Positions 34,211 through 43,102 of a DNA stretch of 44,351 nt are shown piece after piece. How positions within the stretch are numbered: the stretch's first letter is position 1; each line of letters opens with the position of its first letter. Under the pieces are notes generated by a model. That model ran no database searches, was not told the DNA's origin, and saw only the letters and a list, made by a program, of their open reading frames with translations. The stretch is from Falsirhodobacter flavus (lineage in GTDB: Bacteria > Pseudomonadota > Alphaproteobacteria > Rhodobacterales > Rhodobacteraceae), in NCBI GenBank assembly GCA_029846755.1, contig JARWBI010000017.1:1-44351 (forward strand). Direction: 5' to 3'. A program made the translations under genes and the position numbers.

Positions 34211-36129
34211 CGCCACAGATGGGCGCGGCTGGCCAGAAGGCCCTGCGCCTTGGCCAGCAGCCGGTTCGCGCGGCCCGGATGCGGGATCGGCCCATGCGCC
34301 AGACGGTCCATGATGACCTCGGGCGGGCAGGGCAGGCCGCTGACGGGGTCGTGATAGCGCGGATAGGCGATCAGCGCGGCATGGGCCAGCGCCAGAAGCG
34401 TCATCGGGCTGCGGTCCGGCACCGGGCCCAGATCGCGCGTCAGCCCCCGCCCGGCGTAGAAGGGCGCCCCGAGGCAGGTCACCGGCTTGCCGCGCAGAAG
34501 CGCCTCGAACCCCAGAAGCGAGGTCATGGTCCAGACCTCGTCGCAGGCGTCGATCAGTGCGATCGGGTCGGCATGGCGGGCGATCACGTCGGCTTCGGCG
34601 TCGATGGCACCGGGACGCAGGCCTGCCTCCACATCCGGGTGGGGTTTGTAGACGATGACGGCATCGGGGTTCTCGCGCCGCACGACCGCCAGCAAATCCG
34701 CGTTCCGCCGCACCGCGCCGCCGCCCAGCCGGATCGAGGCGTCATCCTCGACCTGTCCCGGCACCAGGATGCGCCGCCCCGACGGCAGGTCCGGCACCGC
34801 GCCGCCCAGATTGTATTTGCTGAGGCCGGTCGCGATCAGCCGCTCCACCAACCGCCGCGCGCGGGGCAGATCGCCATCGCCCGCCCCGTCGATGCCGCTG
34901 GGGCGCGATGGGTCGTAATAGATGCCGGAAAGGTCCGTCACCAGAGACAGAGGCGGCACCAGTTCCGCCCCAAGCCCCCGAGAGCGCAGGAACCCATCCT
35001 CCACCCGCCGGATCGGCTGCGCTGACGCGAACCCTTTCGGCTCGCGCCCCGCCCAGACGAGGATGCCGCGCCCTTGCGCTTCGGCCAGCGTCTTCGCCCG
35101 CGCGGGATCGTCGGTGAAGATCAGCGGCTTTTCCCGCCCGAAGACCTGCTGCATGTGCCGGCGTTTCCACAGACGCATGCCAAGCGCGACATGACCGTGG
35201 CGATCCTCACGGAAGGCGCGGGTTTCAGCTTCAAGCTGGTCCACCGCCTCCTCGAAGCTGCACAGGCGGTCGTGGCAGGGGTCATACCAAGTCGGCGCAA
35301 GGATCATCGCGGCGGCAAACAGCGCCTCGGCACTGGCGGGACGGCGGCGAGGCAGCGGGTGTTCATCCGCCGTTAGCCCCCATCCGGCATAAAAGGGGGT
35401 GCCGAAGATGCGCGGGCGATGCCCCGCCAGCACCGCCTCGAATCCCATCTGCGATGACACGGCATAGACCGCACCCGCCCGCTCCAGCAGCCGCCAGGGC
35501 GAAGCGTCCGCATATCCGCCATCCAGATGGCCGGGTTTGGCCGGATGCCCCTTTACGACGACCGGCTTGCCGGGGTTCTCGTCCCGCGCCGCCTCCAGCA
35601 TCCGGGCGAAGGCCGTCGGATCGGGGGCCGAGGCATCGCCGCGCACTTGATCGATGACCAGCACATATCCGGGCGGGGGCAGGGGCGCGGCGGGGTCGAA
35701 GGCGTTGTATTTAGACAGCCCGATCCGCCGCAGCCGGTCGATCCCGTCCCGCGCGCGCGTCAAAAGCGCCTCGTCCATCGGCCCAGCAATCAGCCGTTCC
35801 AGCGTGGACGGCACCGAGGCATCGAAATGCACCCCTTCGCCGATCATCAGCCCAAGCGGCGGATGCGCCGCGCCGGGATGGACGGACCGCAGGAAGGCAT
35901 CCTCGACGCGGATCAGGGGAACTTCGCGCCGCGCCGCCACCCATTCGCCGCGGCGCGCATAGGGGCTCTTGCCCCAGACGATCACGCCATCCTGCGGGCC
36001 AGGCAGGCCCAGATGCAGCGAATGGCCGGCCAGCTGCAGGATGCGCCGCACCCGCATCTGCCGCGAAAAGCCAAGATTGTAATGAAAAAGCCGCCGGGGA
36101 ATCCCCCCGGCGGCGGCCCGGTCGGTCAC
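34204..36129 (-). CDS. kpsC: Capsule polysaccharide Kdo-transferase, KpsC type
   Basis: A 641-aa protein with two homologous halves. Each contains a DAFLRS/DGFLRSRG motif (VEDAFLRSVHPG; VEDGFLRSRGLGAEL), a GLSKYN motif, a HP motif (VVKGHPAKPG; VIVYKPHPDVEAG) and a GFEA-L-G...G-PFYAG-GLT block. KpsC proteins carry two beta-Kdo glycosyltransferase modules that build the Kdo linker on phosphatidylglycerol for group-2-type capsule. The start GTG 36129 overlaps the stop of the exporter gene (GTGA); the RLFHYNLGF sequence before the first ATG (36057) looks family-like, so I prefer the GTG. The first codons encode a terminator-like hairpin. Last gene of the capsule operon. Confidence 0.88.
   Translation of the reverse strand: MTDRAAAGGIPRRLFHYNLGFSRQMRVRRILQLAGHSLHLGLPGPQDGVIVWGKSPYARRGEWVAARREVPLIRVEDAFLRSVHPGAAHPPLGLMIGEGVHFDASVPSTLERLIAGPMDEALLTRARDGIDRLRRIGLSKYNAFDPAAPLPPPGYVLVIDQVRGDASAPDPTAFARMLEAARDENPGKPVVVKGHPAKPGHLDGGYADASPWRLLERAGAVYAVSSQMGFEAVLAGHRPRIFGTPFYAGWGLTADEHPLPRRRPASAEALFAAAMILAPTWYDPCHDRLCSFEEAVDQLEAETRAFREDRHGHVALGMRLWKRRHMQQVFGREKPLIFTDDPARAKTLAEAQGRGILVWAGREPKGFASAQPIRRVEDGFLRSRGLGAELVPPLSLVTDLSGIYYDPSRPSGIDGAGDGDLPRARRLVERLIATGLSKYNLGGAVPDLPSGRRILVPGQVEDDASIRLGGGAVRRNADLLAVVRRENPDAVIVYKPHPDVEAGLRPGAIDAEADVIARHADPIALIDACDEVWTMTSLLGFEALLRGKPVTCLGAPFYAGRGLTRDLGPVPDRSPMTLLALAHAALIAYPRYHDPVSGLPCPPEVIMDRLAHGPIPHPGRANRLLAKAQGLLASRAHLWRQ
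36085..36114 (-). terminator. Terminator-like hairpin in the first codons of kpsC
   Basis: On the minus strand GCCGCCGGGG and CCCCGGCGGC pair as a perfect 10-bp stem with a five-base loop, followed by TTTTT. It starts 12 bases after the exporter stop codon. It either ends most transcription after the exporter or acts as an attenuator for kpsC. Confidence 0.75.
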
Positions 36130-37256
36130 TCGCCGACGTTGGTGATCGTGTTCGCCGCGCCAGCCGTGCCGGTGATCGCCTGAATGGTCTTGGTCCATTG
36201 GACGAAGGGCGCCTCGGTCACATAGATCGTGTCGCCGTCGCGGATCAGGAAGTCGCGCGCCTGGAACATGCCAGACGGCTCCGTCAGGTCCAGCACATAG
36301 ACCATGCGCTGTTCGCCCACGATATCGCTGCGGCCGAGGATCTTGCGCGACAAGGCCTGCGTTTCGTCCCGGAAGACGAAGACGCCGGTGGGGTCGGCAA
36401 GGTTGGTCGCCAGCCCGCCGACCGTGGCCAAAGCTTCCAGCGCCGACATGTCCTGCCGCTCGAACGGGACGACGGTCTGGCCGGTGGCGCCAAGGGCGAT
36501 AAAGTTGCGGCGGTCGCGTTCCACGACGATCTGGTCGCCGGGGCGCAGGGCGATGTCCAGACCCGGATCGTCATACAGGTCCTGAAGCCAGATCTGCCCC
36601 GTCTGCCCGCCGCGCGTCACGCGGATCAGCGCGGTCGTCGGCTCGATGTTCACGCCGCCCGCTGCGGCCAGCATCGAGGTCAGCGTCCGCGTCGGCTGCG
36701 TGATGGGATAAACGCCCTGCACATTGGCCGAACCCGTGACGGAAACGGTGGACCCGTCGCCCGCCAGCCGCTGCACGGTCACCTGCGGATCGGGTGTCTG
36801 GCTGTCGAGGTTGCGCGTGATCTCTGCCCGCAGCCCCTCGGGGGTCAGGCCCGCGGCGCGGATACGGCCCGCATAGGGCACGAAGATATAGCCTTGCCCA
36901 TCCACCTGCACCTGATCCAGCGCCGAGACGCGCTGCCCGGTATTGCCCAGAAGCGGATCGTCGCGGACGTTCTCGAACACGGTCAGGCCCAGCGTGTCGC
37001 CCGCCGCGATCGTGTCCGAACCGACCAACCCCGCGCTGCGGAAGGCCGAGCTGAAGCCGTAGGTCGGCGAAACGGACACGGCACGGGCCACTGCGGCGGT
37101 GACCGACACGATATGCGCATCGCCCCCGTTCATCACCGAGCTTTCGAAAATCTCTTTCTTGTTGGGGCCGGACCGGGGAAGGCCGCAAGCGCCCACGGCG
37201 GTCACAATCATCGTCAGCGTCGCAAGACGCGCGCCTCGTGCTGCTGTCCTGATCAC
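36126..37256 (-). CDS. Polysaccharide export outer-membrane lipoprotein, Wza/KpsD type
   Basis: A 376-aa protein from GTG 37256. The signal ends in a lipobox (VGACGLPRSGP), so it is a lipoprotein. The poly-export domain covers SDTIAAGDTLGLTVFENVRD and LDQVQVDGQGYIFVPYAGRI, followed by SLBB-type domains (VSVTGSANVQGVYPIT, TSMLAAAGGVNIEPTTALIR, FIALGATGQTVVPFE). It should form the outer-membrane channel for capsule export. KpsS lies upstream and KpsC downstream, as in other Rhodobacteraceae capsule loci. A strong hairpin follows the stop. Confidence 0.9.
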   Translation of the reverse strand: MIRTAARGARLATLTMIVTAVGACGLPRSGPNKKEIFESSVMNGGDAHIVSVTAAVARAVSVSPTYGFSSAFRSAGLVGSDTIAAGDTLGLTVFENVRDDPLLGNTGQRVSALDQVQVDGQGYIFVPYAGRIRAAGLTPEGLRAEITRNLDSQTPDPQVTVQRLAGDGSTVSVTGSANVQGVYPITQPTRTLTSMLAAAGGVNIEPTTALIRVTRGGQTGQIWLQDLYDDPGLDIALRPGDQIVVERDRRNFIALGATGQTVVPFERQDMSALEALATVGGLATNLADPTGVFVFRDETQALSRKILGRSDIVGEQRMVYVLDLTEPSGMFQARDFLIRDGDTIYVTEAPFVQWTKTIQAITGTAGAANTITNVGE

Positions 37257-37352
37257 GTCGCCTGTCCCTCTCGGCTTTTTTCACTTTTCTGGCACTGCTG
37301 CGTTCTTATACGGATTCGCGCGGTGCAGAAGCCAGAAAAACCGTTCAAACCT

Positions 37353-38630
37353 TCATTTTACGATGCGAAGCTGTTGCCGTGGTGCTGCGCTGCCCATCAC
37401 CAGCGCGTCATAGGGGTCTTCGGGGGTCAGCATCATGTCGACCACCTGCCGCAAAAGCGCCCTGCGCCCGCGCGTGGAATAGAAGCCCCCCGGCACCTGC
37501 GACGTCTCCAGCAGGTAATGGCGATAGTCGCGATAGGCGCGGCTGTCGGGGCGCAGGGGGCGGGCGAAGAAATCCGCGATCGGCTGGGGCGACACGAATT
37601 CGGGCTTGCCATAGACCGCCGCGCCCAGCGCCTTCAGCGGCAGCCCGCGCCACAGGACCTGCTGCGCCGCCGTCGAATTGACCGTCACCGCCCCGCGTGC
37701 ATCGTTCAAAAGACCCGCCAGCTTGCCGCCCTGCACGAAATGGACGCGCGCTTCGACGCCATGCGCCTGTGCAAGCCGCGCAATCTCGGTTGCGACGGGA
37801 ACGCGGCCATCCTCCAGCGGGTGAGCCTTGAAAACCAGGTGGTGATGCTGCGCCGCCCCTTTGGCAAAGCCCGCGATCACCACCTCAAGGAACTCTGTCA
37901 TAGTGGCGAAGGGCGAATGCATCCGAAAGCTCGAATCATGTTCCAGTTGCAGCAGCACCAGATGATAGGGGAAACCGCCCCGCATGATCCGCCGCGTTGC
38001 CAGAACCCGCGCCAGACGGTGCCACGGCATCAGGGCCAGACGGCGCAGGTAAAGCCGGAATTCCTGCCGGACGGTCAGCGCCCGGTGCGGGCGGAAATTG
38101 CCGTATCCGCGCCCGGTCATCACGAACCAATGATAAAGCGCGCCCCAGAAGACATGTTCCTTCATATCGCCCCAGCGGGCCGGGGCGTCGGGCAGGTCCA
38201 TGTCCGATTGCGCCAGCGCCGCCTGCATCTGCGCGATACCAAGCGACATCAGCCGCGAATTGCCGTTGGAACCGCCGCGTTCATAGGTGACCCAATGCGG
38301 GCGCAGATATCCTTCCTCGAACACATGGACGGTCAGGCCGCGTTCGCGGGCGATGCGGACGGCCTCGGCATGGACGGGGCGGGTGTCGCCGTAAAGCACG
38401 ATGTCGGTGATCCGCTTCTCGTCCAGCAGCGCGGCGAGCCGCTGGGGCCACGCCTCGGGCGCATCGCGGAAGGGGATGTAGCTGGCGGCGGGCCAGAAGA
38501 ACTGGTCGCCCCGGTTGAAGCCGACGCGCCAGACCCTCGCGCCGGACGCCTCGAGCCCCCGGCCCAGCAGGCGGAACCACGGCCCGTGCGGGCCTTGCAG
38601 GAACAGAAATGTCCGATCCCCACCGCTCAT
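37353..38630 (-). CDS. kpsS: Capsule polysaccharide biosynthesis protein, KpsS type
   Basis: A 425-aa protein starting at ATG 38630. Family features are FLFLQGPHGPWFRLLGRGLE at the N-terminus, VGFNRGDQFFWP, DIVLYGDTRPVHAEAV, VFEEGYLRPHWVTYERGG and the later KAHPLEDGR and VTVNSTAAQQVLWRGLPL. KpsS adds the first Kdo residue to phosphatidylglycerol, the step before KpsC. It is the first gene of the leftward capsule operon; 96 bp separate it from the exporter gene. Confidence 0.9.
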   Translation of the reverse strand: MSGGDRTFLFLQGPHGPWFRLLGRGLEASGARVWRVGFNRGDQFFWPAASYIPFRDAPEAWPQRLAALLDEKRITDIVLYGDTRPVHAEAVRIARERGLTVHVFEEGYLRPHWVTYERGGSNGNSRLMSLGIAQMQAALAQSDMDLPDAPARWGDMKEHVFWGALYHWFVMTGRGYGNFRPHRALTVRQEFRLYLRRLALMPWHRLARVLATRRIMRGGFPYHLVLLQLEHDSSFRMHSPFATMTEFLEVVIAGFAKGAAQHHHLVFKAHPLEDGRVPVATEIARLAQAHGVEARVHFVQGGKLAGLLNDARGAVTVNSTAAQQVLWRGLPLKALGAAVYGKPEFVSPQPIADFFARPLRPDSRAYRDYRHYLLETSQVPGGFYSTRGRRALLRQVVDMMLTPEDPYDALVMGSAAPRQQLRIVK

Positions 38631-38757
38631 GAAAGGAAATACCTGTCTGGGTTGTGACTAGTAAAACGCTACAACATGTGCGTGTTTGCGGCAAGCGCCG
38701 GGCTTGTGATCGGCTTGGGCTGGCGTTACCTCGGTGGCCAAACACTGGGGAATTGGC

Positions 38758-39345
38758 ATGTTCACAGGCATCATCACCGATATCGGCACCGTCATCGAGA
38801 CCGAGCAGCGCGGCGATCTGCGCGCCCGGATCCGCACCGCCTATGACACGGGCGGTATCGATATCGGCGCGTCCATCGCCTGCGACGGGGTCTGCCTGAC
38901 GGTCATCACGCTTGGAGACGACTGGTTCGACGTCGAAATCTCGGCCGAGACGGTTTCGGCCACGAATGTCGGCGGCTGGGCGACGGGCAAGCGGCTGAAT
39001 CTGGAACGCGCGTTGAAGGTCGGGGACGAGCTGGGCGGGCATATCGTGTCGGGTCATGTGGATGGCGTGGCCGAGGTGGTGCGCGTTGCGCCCGAGGGCG
39101 ACAGCCTGCGCGTGACCTTCCGCGCGCCGCGCGATCTGGCGAAGTTCATCGCGCAGAAAGGGTCGGTCACGCTGAACGGCACCTCGTTGACGGTGAACGA
39201 GGTCGAGGGGCAGGAGTTCGGCATCAACTTCATCCCGCATACTCAGAAGGCGACGACCTGGGGCGATGTCGCGGTGGGCCAGCCGGTCAATCTGGAAGTG
39301 GACACGATGGCCCGTTACGTCGCGCGTTTGCGCGATTGGGCTTAA
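38758..39345 (+). CDS. ribE: Riboflavin synthase alpha chain
   Basis: A 195-aa enzyme that dismutates two lumazines to riboflavin. It begins with the diagnostic MFTGIITDIGTV and has the two similar halves typical of the family; each carries a GxDxxxDGVCLTV / GSVTLNGTSLTV-type segment, and GHIVSGHVDGVAEV lies between. Start ATG 38758; an ATG eight codons upstream is possible. No FMN riboswitch is visible upstream. First gene of the riboflavin cluster. Confidence 0.94.
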   Translation: MFTGIITDIGTVIETEQRGDLRARIRTAYDTGGIDIGASIACDGVCLTVITLGDDWFDVEISAETVSATNVGGWATGKRLNLERALKVGDELGGHIVSGHVDGVAEVVRVAPEGDSLRVTFRAPRDLAKFIAQKGSVTLNGTSLTVNEVEGQEFGINFIPHTQKATTWGDVAVGQPVNLEVDTMARYVARLRDWA

Positions 39346-39403
39346 GATATGGCAATCGCCGCCCGCCCGCGTTAAGGGCAGGGCAGGCTGCTGGGGACAA
39401 GCG

Positions 39404-40501
39404 ATGAGCGACAAGACCGAATTTTCCGATGCCATCTCCTCGGTCGAGGAGATCATCGACGACGCCCGCAACGGACGCATGTTCATCCTCGTGGATCACG
39501 AAGACCGCGAGAACGAGGGCGATCTGGTGATTCCCGCGCAGATGTGCACCCCGGCGGCGATCAACTTCATGGCCACGCACGGGCGCGGTCTGATCTGTCT
39601 TGCCATGACGGGCGAGCGGATCGAAGCGCTGGGCCTGCCGCTGATGAGCCCCAAGAACGGCTCGCGCCACGAAACCGCCTTCACCCTGTCGATCGAGGCG
39701 CGCGAGGGTGTGACGACCGGCATCTCGGCCCATGACCGCGCGCGCACCGTGTCGGTCGCGATCGACCCGACCAAGGACGCGGACGACATCCATTCGCCGG
39801 GCCACGTCTTTCCGCTGCGCGCGAAGGATGGCGGCGTGCTGGTCCGCGCGGGCCATACCGAAGCTGCGGTCGATGTCAGCCGCCTTGCCGGCCTCAACCC
39901 CTCGGGCGTGATCTGCGAGATCATGAACGAGGACGGCACCATGGCGCGTCTGCCCGATCTGGTCGCCTTCGCCCAGCGTCACGGGCTGAAGATCGGCACG
40001 ATCTCGGACCTGATCGCCTATCGCCGCCGCTACGACAACCTCGTGTCGGAACGCGAGGTGAAGCACGTCCGCTCGACCTTCGGCGGCGACTGGATGCTGC
40101 GCCTTTACGCGGACGAGCCGACGGGGGCCGAACATATCGTGCTGACCAAGGGCGATATCACCACGCCCGAGCCGGTTCTGGTGCGGATGCACGCGCTGAA
40201 CCCGCTGGAGGATGTGCTGGGCCTGTCCGACCGCGGCGGAGAGCTTCCGGCGGCGATGGACCAGATCGCCGCCGAAGGGCGCGGCGTGGTCGTGCTGCTG
40301 CGCGACACCAGCCTGAAACTGCCGCAGGCGGGCGAGGCTTCGCCGCAGACCTTGCGCCAATACGGGGTTGGGGCGCAGATCCTCGCCTCGCTGGGGCTGC
40401 ACAGCCTGACGCTTCTTTCGAATTCCACACTGCCGCGCGTCGTCGGGCTGGAGGCTTACGGGCTGACCATCGCCGGGACGCGCCCGCTTACCAAGGACTG
40501 A
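39404..40501 (+). CDS. ribB: 3,4-dihydroxy-2-butanone 4-phosphate synthase with degenerate GTP cyclohydrolase II domain
   Basis: A 365-aa protein. Residues about 10-210 form a complete RibB domain: MFILVDHEDRENEGDLVIPA, THGRGLICLAMTGERIE, HETAFTLSIEAREGVTTGIS, FPLRAKDGGVLVRAGHTEAA. The C-terminal about 150 residues resemble RibA, but the zinc-binding cysteines of GTP cyclohydrolase II (the ...GDVFGSLRCDCG-type motif) are absent: the region reads RMHALNPLEDVLGLSDRGG. So only the ribulose-5-phosphate to dihydroxybutanone step is expected, and a separate GTP cyclohydrolase II must exist elsewhere. This domain state is known from RibBX-type proteins. Confidence 0.9.
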   Translation: MSDKTEFSDAISSVEEIIDDARNGRMFILVDHEDRENEGDLVIPAQMCTPAAINFMATHGRGLICLAMTGERIEALGLPLMSPKNGSRHETAFTLSIEAREGVTTGISAHDRARTVSVAIDPTKDADDIHSPGHVFPLRAKDGGVLVRAGHTEAAVDVSRLAGLNPSGVICEIMNEDGTMARLPDLVAFAQRHGLKIGTISDLIAYRRRYDNLVSEREVKHVRSTFGGDWMLRLYADEPTGAEHIVLTKGDITTPEPVLVRMHALNPLEDVLGLSDRGGELPAAMDQIAAEGRGVVVLLRDTSLKLPQAGEASPQTLRQYGVGAQILASLGLHSLTLLSNSTLPRVVGLEAYGLTIAGTRPLTKD

Positions 40502-40506
40502 CCCAC

Positions 40507-41019
40507 ATGGCTGCTTCGGAACAGCATTACACCCTGCCGCTGCCCAGCTTCGACAAGCCGGTGCGTCTGGCGATCATCGTCGCGCCCTATTACCGCGACA
40601 TCTGCGACAGCCTGATCGAAGGCGCCAGGGGCATCGCTGCCGATTGCGGTGCCGAGGTCGAGGTGATCGAGGTTCCCGGCGCGCTTGAAGTGCCGACGGC
40701 CATCGTCATCGCGGATCGTCAGGGGGGCTTTGACGGCTATGTCGCGCTGGGCTGCGTGATCCGGGGCGAGACGACGCATTACGAGACGGTCTGCAACGAC
40801 AGCAGCCGAGCGATCACGCTGCTGGGCCTTCAGGGCCTGTGCATCGGCAACGGTATTCTGACGGTCGAAAACCGCGATCAGGCGCTGGTGCGGGCCGAGG
40901 TGGCGGGCCAGAACAAGGGGGGCGGCGCGGCTGCGGCGGCGCTGCACCTGATCGCGCTGTCGCGCCGGATGAAGGCGCCCAGCCGCGGCATCGGCTTCCG
41001 TCCCGAGGTGCAGGCATGA
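40507..41019 (+). CDS. ribH: 6,7-dimethyl-8-ribityllumazine synthase
   Basis: A 170-aa lumazine synthase. Family blocks: LAIIVAPYYRDICDSLIEGA, VIEVPGALEVPTAI, GYVALGCVIRGETTHYETVC (the catalytic His region), GLCIGNGILTVENRDQAL. It condenses the RibB product with the pyrimidine intermediate. Its stop overlaps the nusB start (ATGA), so the cluster is translated as a coupled operon. Confidence 0.94.
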   Translation: MAASEQHYTLPLPSFDKPVRLAIIVAPYYRDICDSLIEGARGIAADCGAEVEVIEVPGALEVPTAIVIADRQGGFDGYVALGCVIRGETTHYETVCNDSSRAITLLGLQGLCIGNGILTVENRDQALVRAEVAGQNKGGGAAAAALHLIALSRRMKAPSRGIGFRPEVQA

Positions 41020-41471
41020 GCGACAAGCGTCAGATGAAGTCCGCCTCGCGTCTTTACGCGGTGCAGGCGCTGTTCCAGATGGAAAGCCGCGGCCAGACCG
41101 TGGAATCCGTCGTGCGGGAATTCGAAACCCACCGCTTCGGCGCGACCTATGACGGCGAGGAGATGGCAGAGGGCGACACGACCCATTTCCGCCACCTCGT
41201 CGATGTCGCGGTGAACCGTCAGGCGCTGATCGACCAGATGACAGACCGTGCGCTGGTGGCGAAATGGCCCATCGACCGGATCGACCCCGTCCTGCGCGCC
41301 CTGTTCCGCGCTGCGGGGGCCGAGATGGTTGAAAGCGGCACTCCACCCAAGGTGGTCATCAACGAATTCGTGGACATCGCGAAGGCCTTCTTCCCCGAAG
41401 GCAAGGAGCCGAAATTCGTGAACGCCGTACTGGACCATATGGCACGCGAGGCCAAGCCCGAGGCGTTCTGA
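41016..41471 (+). CDS. nusB: Transcription antitermination factor NusB
   Basis: A 151-aa all-helical RNA-binding protein needed for rRNA antitermination. The segments SASRLYAVQALFQMES, WPIDRIDPVLRALFRAAGAE and PPKVVINEFVDIAKAFFPEG, with FVNAVLDHMA, are the conserved NusB core. The ribH-nusB linkage is common in proteobacteria. A perfect terminator follows. Confidence 0.93.
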   Translation: MSDKRQMKSASRLYAVQALFQMESRGQTVESVVREFETHRFGATYDGEEMAEGDTTHFRHLVDVAVNRQALIDQMTDRALVAKWPIDRIDPVLRALFRAAGAEMVESGTPPKVVINEFVDIAKAFFPEGKEPKFVNAVLDHMAREAKPEAF

Positions 41472-41500
41472 GCCATCCTTGCCCAAGCGCGACCGCCGCC

Positions 41501-41532
41501 GCACCCGTGACAATCGTCGCGGGTGCTTTTTT
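41501..41532 (+). terminator. Rho-independent terminator of the rib-nusB operon
   Basis: GCACCCGTGAC and GTCGCGGGTGC pair over 11 bp (one G-T pair) around AATC, followed by six T. Confidence 0.88.
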
Positions 41533-41888
41533 ATGTGCTTTTCCTGCAACAGCAACCTTCACGAAATCCTACGGTAGCCCCGGATTTGGCATGAAAGATG
41601 CAACATCCAAGGGGGAGAAATCAGCTGCCGCCTCCACTTTTCCATGGCGCAGGCATGACACAACGGTGACGTTACGTTGCGTCAAAACACGGGCCTGGCT
41701 AAGAAATGCGCCGAATTTGGCCTGTCTTGCTTCTTGCGCGCTTCAGGTTCCCGCCGATTGCAAAAAAATCCTGAAGCCCGGTTGGGGTGGAATGCCGCGG
41801 CCCAGCGTCTACTTTCGTTCACGGCACGAGGTAAACGGCCATCCCTTGCAAGAAGGCTCGGGATAATCCGGTTTGAAAGGACAGGAAG
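41533..41888. other. Non-coding leader region before the DUF481 gene
   Basis: No gene is supported here. GATAAT at 41862-41867 is a plausible -10 of the downstream gene, without a clear -35. GCTTCAGG at about 41741 and CCTGAAGC at about 41771 are inverted and enclose an A-rich loop, so a structured leader or small RNA is possible. Confidence 0.35.
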
Positions 41889-42830
41889 ATGAAGAACAAC
41901 CTCAAGATCGCGGGCGTTTCCGCACTGGCTCTGATGCTGGCGGCCCCGGTCATGGCACAGAACATTTCGGCGGCCGACTCGATCGTCAACCCGAACGCAA
42001 TCGACGACGAGATCGACCTGCAGAACTTCCGCGTCCAGCAGCAGTTCGACCGCGCGAACGACGAATACCGTTTCGGTTCGCCCAACTACCGCGAAGGTCT
42101 GTCGGGCAGTGCGTCGCTTGGCTATGCTGGTCAATCGGGCAACAACGAAGGTCAGAACGTCAACATCGGCGCTCGTCTGACCCACTCCTATGGGCAATTC
42201 TCGCAGAACCTGTCGTTCCTGATGAACTTCTCGGAGGATAACGACGGCGACGCATCGCGCGAGGACGTTTTTGGTGTTTACGACGGTATCTATAACATCA
42301 ACGATCGTTTCTATGGCTTCGTGATGGGCCGCGTTCGCACGGACGGTCTGGCCGACGAAATCACGGACGACGAAGCCAACGACGCTGGCTATCTGAGCCC
42401 GGATGATCCGGACTTCACCCAAGCGGAAAAAGACGCGATCATCGCCAACTCCGTCGAGCAAGATGCGTTTATCGGCATCGGCCCGGGTGTGCGCATCTTT
42501 GACACCCCCGATCTGGCATGGCGCGTTCAGGCCGGTGTCGGTCAGTCCTACCTGAAGTTCGGCGACGGGCGTTCGGAAAGCGAAGTCGGCTATGTGCTGT
42601 CGTCGCGCCTCTACTGGAAGATCAACGACAACGTGTTCGTCACCAACGACACCGACGTTCTGGACTCGGACGAAGCGCTGCGCGCCAACAACGACCTGGG
42701 TGTGAACTTCCGCATCACCGACGCGTTCTCGACCCGCGTCAGCTACCTGTCGGACTACAACGAAGCTCGCACGGGTTCGCAAGAGCGCACCAACAACACG
42801 CTGGGCGTGTCGCTGGTCTACGGGTTCTAA
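41889..42830 (+). CDS. DUF481 outer-membrane beta-barrel protein
   Basis: A 313-aa protein. The signal peptide is MKNNLKIAGVSALALMLAAP followed by VMAQ. Amphipathic strands with Gly/aromatic alternation follow (SGSASLGYAGQSGNNEG, INDRFYGFVMGRVRTDGL), and the chain ends in GVSLVYGF, with the C-terminal Phe required by the barrel assembly machinery. This is the DUF481 (YdiY-like) group, found in outer membranes; the role is unknown. AAAGGACAGGAAG precedes the ATG. The codon use looks like that of a highly expressed gene (regular AAC, GAC, CTG). A terminator follows. Confidence 0.85.
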   Translation: MKNNLKIAGVSALALMLAAPVMAQNISAADSIVNPNAIDDEIDLQNFRVQQQFDRANDEYRFGSPNYREGLSGSASLGYAGQSGNNEGQNVNIGARLTHSYGQFSQNLSFLMNFSEDNDGDASREDVFGVYDGIYNINDRFYGFVMGRVRTDGLADEITDDEANDAGYLSPDDPDFTQAEKDAIIANSVEQDAFIGIGPGVRIFDTPDLAWRVQAGVGQSYLKFGDGRSESEVGYVLSSRLYWKINDNVFVTNDTDVLDSDEALRANNDLGVNFRITDAFSTRVSYLSDYNEARTGSQERTNNTLGVSLVYGF

Positions 42831-42861
42831 GGAACCCGACTACGCAAGAAGATCGACTTGG

Positions 42862-42887
42862 GGGGTGGCGAAAGCCGCCCCTTCTTT
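42862..42887 (+). terminator. Terminator after the DUF481 gene
   Basis: GGGGTGGC and GCCGCCCC pair around GAAA (one G-T pair), followed by TTCTTT. The GNRA-type tetraloop supports it. Confidence 0.75.
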
Positions 42888-43059
42888 ATGGGGCGGTGGG
42901 TGGCGGGAACCGCAGCAACCGTGAAGGTTTGAATTTCCCGAGAGCCTGAAAAATCAGGTGGGAGCCAGGTATCAGGACCAGGATCCTGACAGAGCCAGCC
43001 CCCTCGGAAATGCTTATCGGCCACTGGAAAAGGACCTTGCACGCGAAGAGCAGAAACCC

Positions 43060-43092
43060 GCCACCCCGTCAGATAGGGCGCGGCGGGGCGGC
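43060..43092 (-). terminator. Possible terminator of cysK
   Basis: On the minus strand GCCGCCCCG and CGGGGTGGC pair over 9 bp (one G-T pair), followed by GGGTTTCTG, starting 11 bases after the cysK stop. The T-tract is short. Confidence 0.4.
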
Positions 43093-43102
43093 TCGCAAGG
43101 GG

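Noticed and set aside
36198-38657. Plus-strand open frame of about 820 codons across the capsule genes
   Set aside because: Antisense to kpsS and the exporter, with arginine- and histidine-rich random composition.
38631-38757. FMN riboswitch before ribE
   Set aside because: The 127-bp gap lacks the conserved RFN helices and is too short for aptamer plus expression platform.
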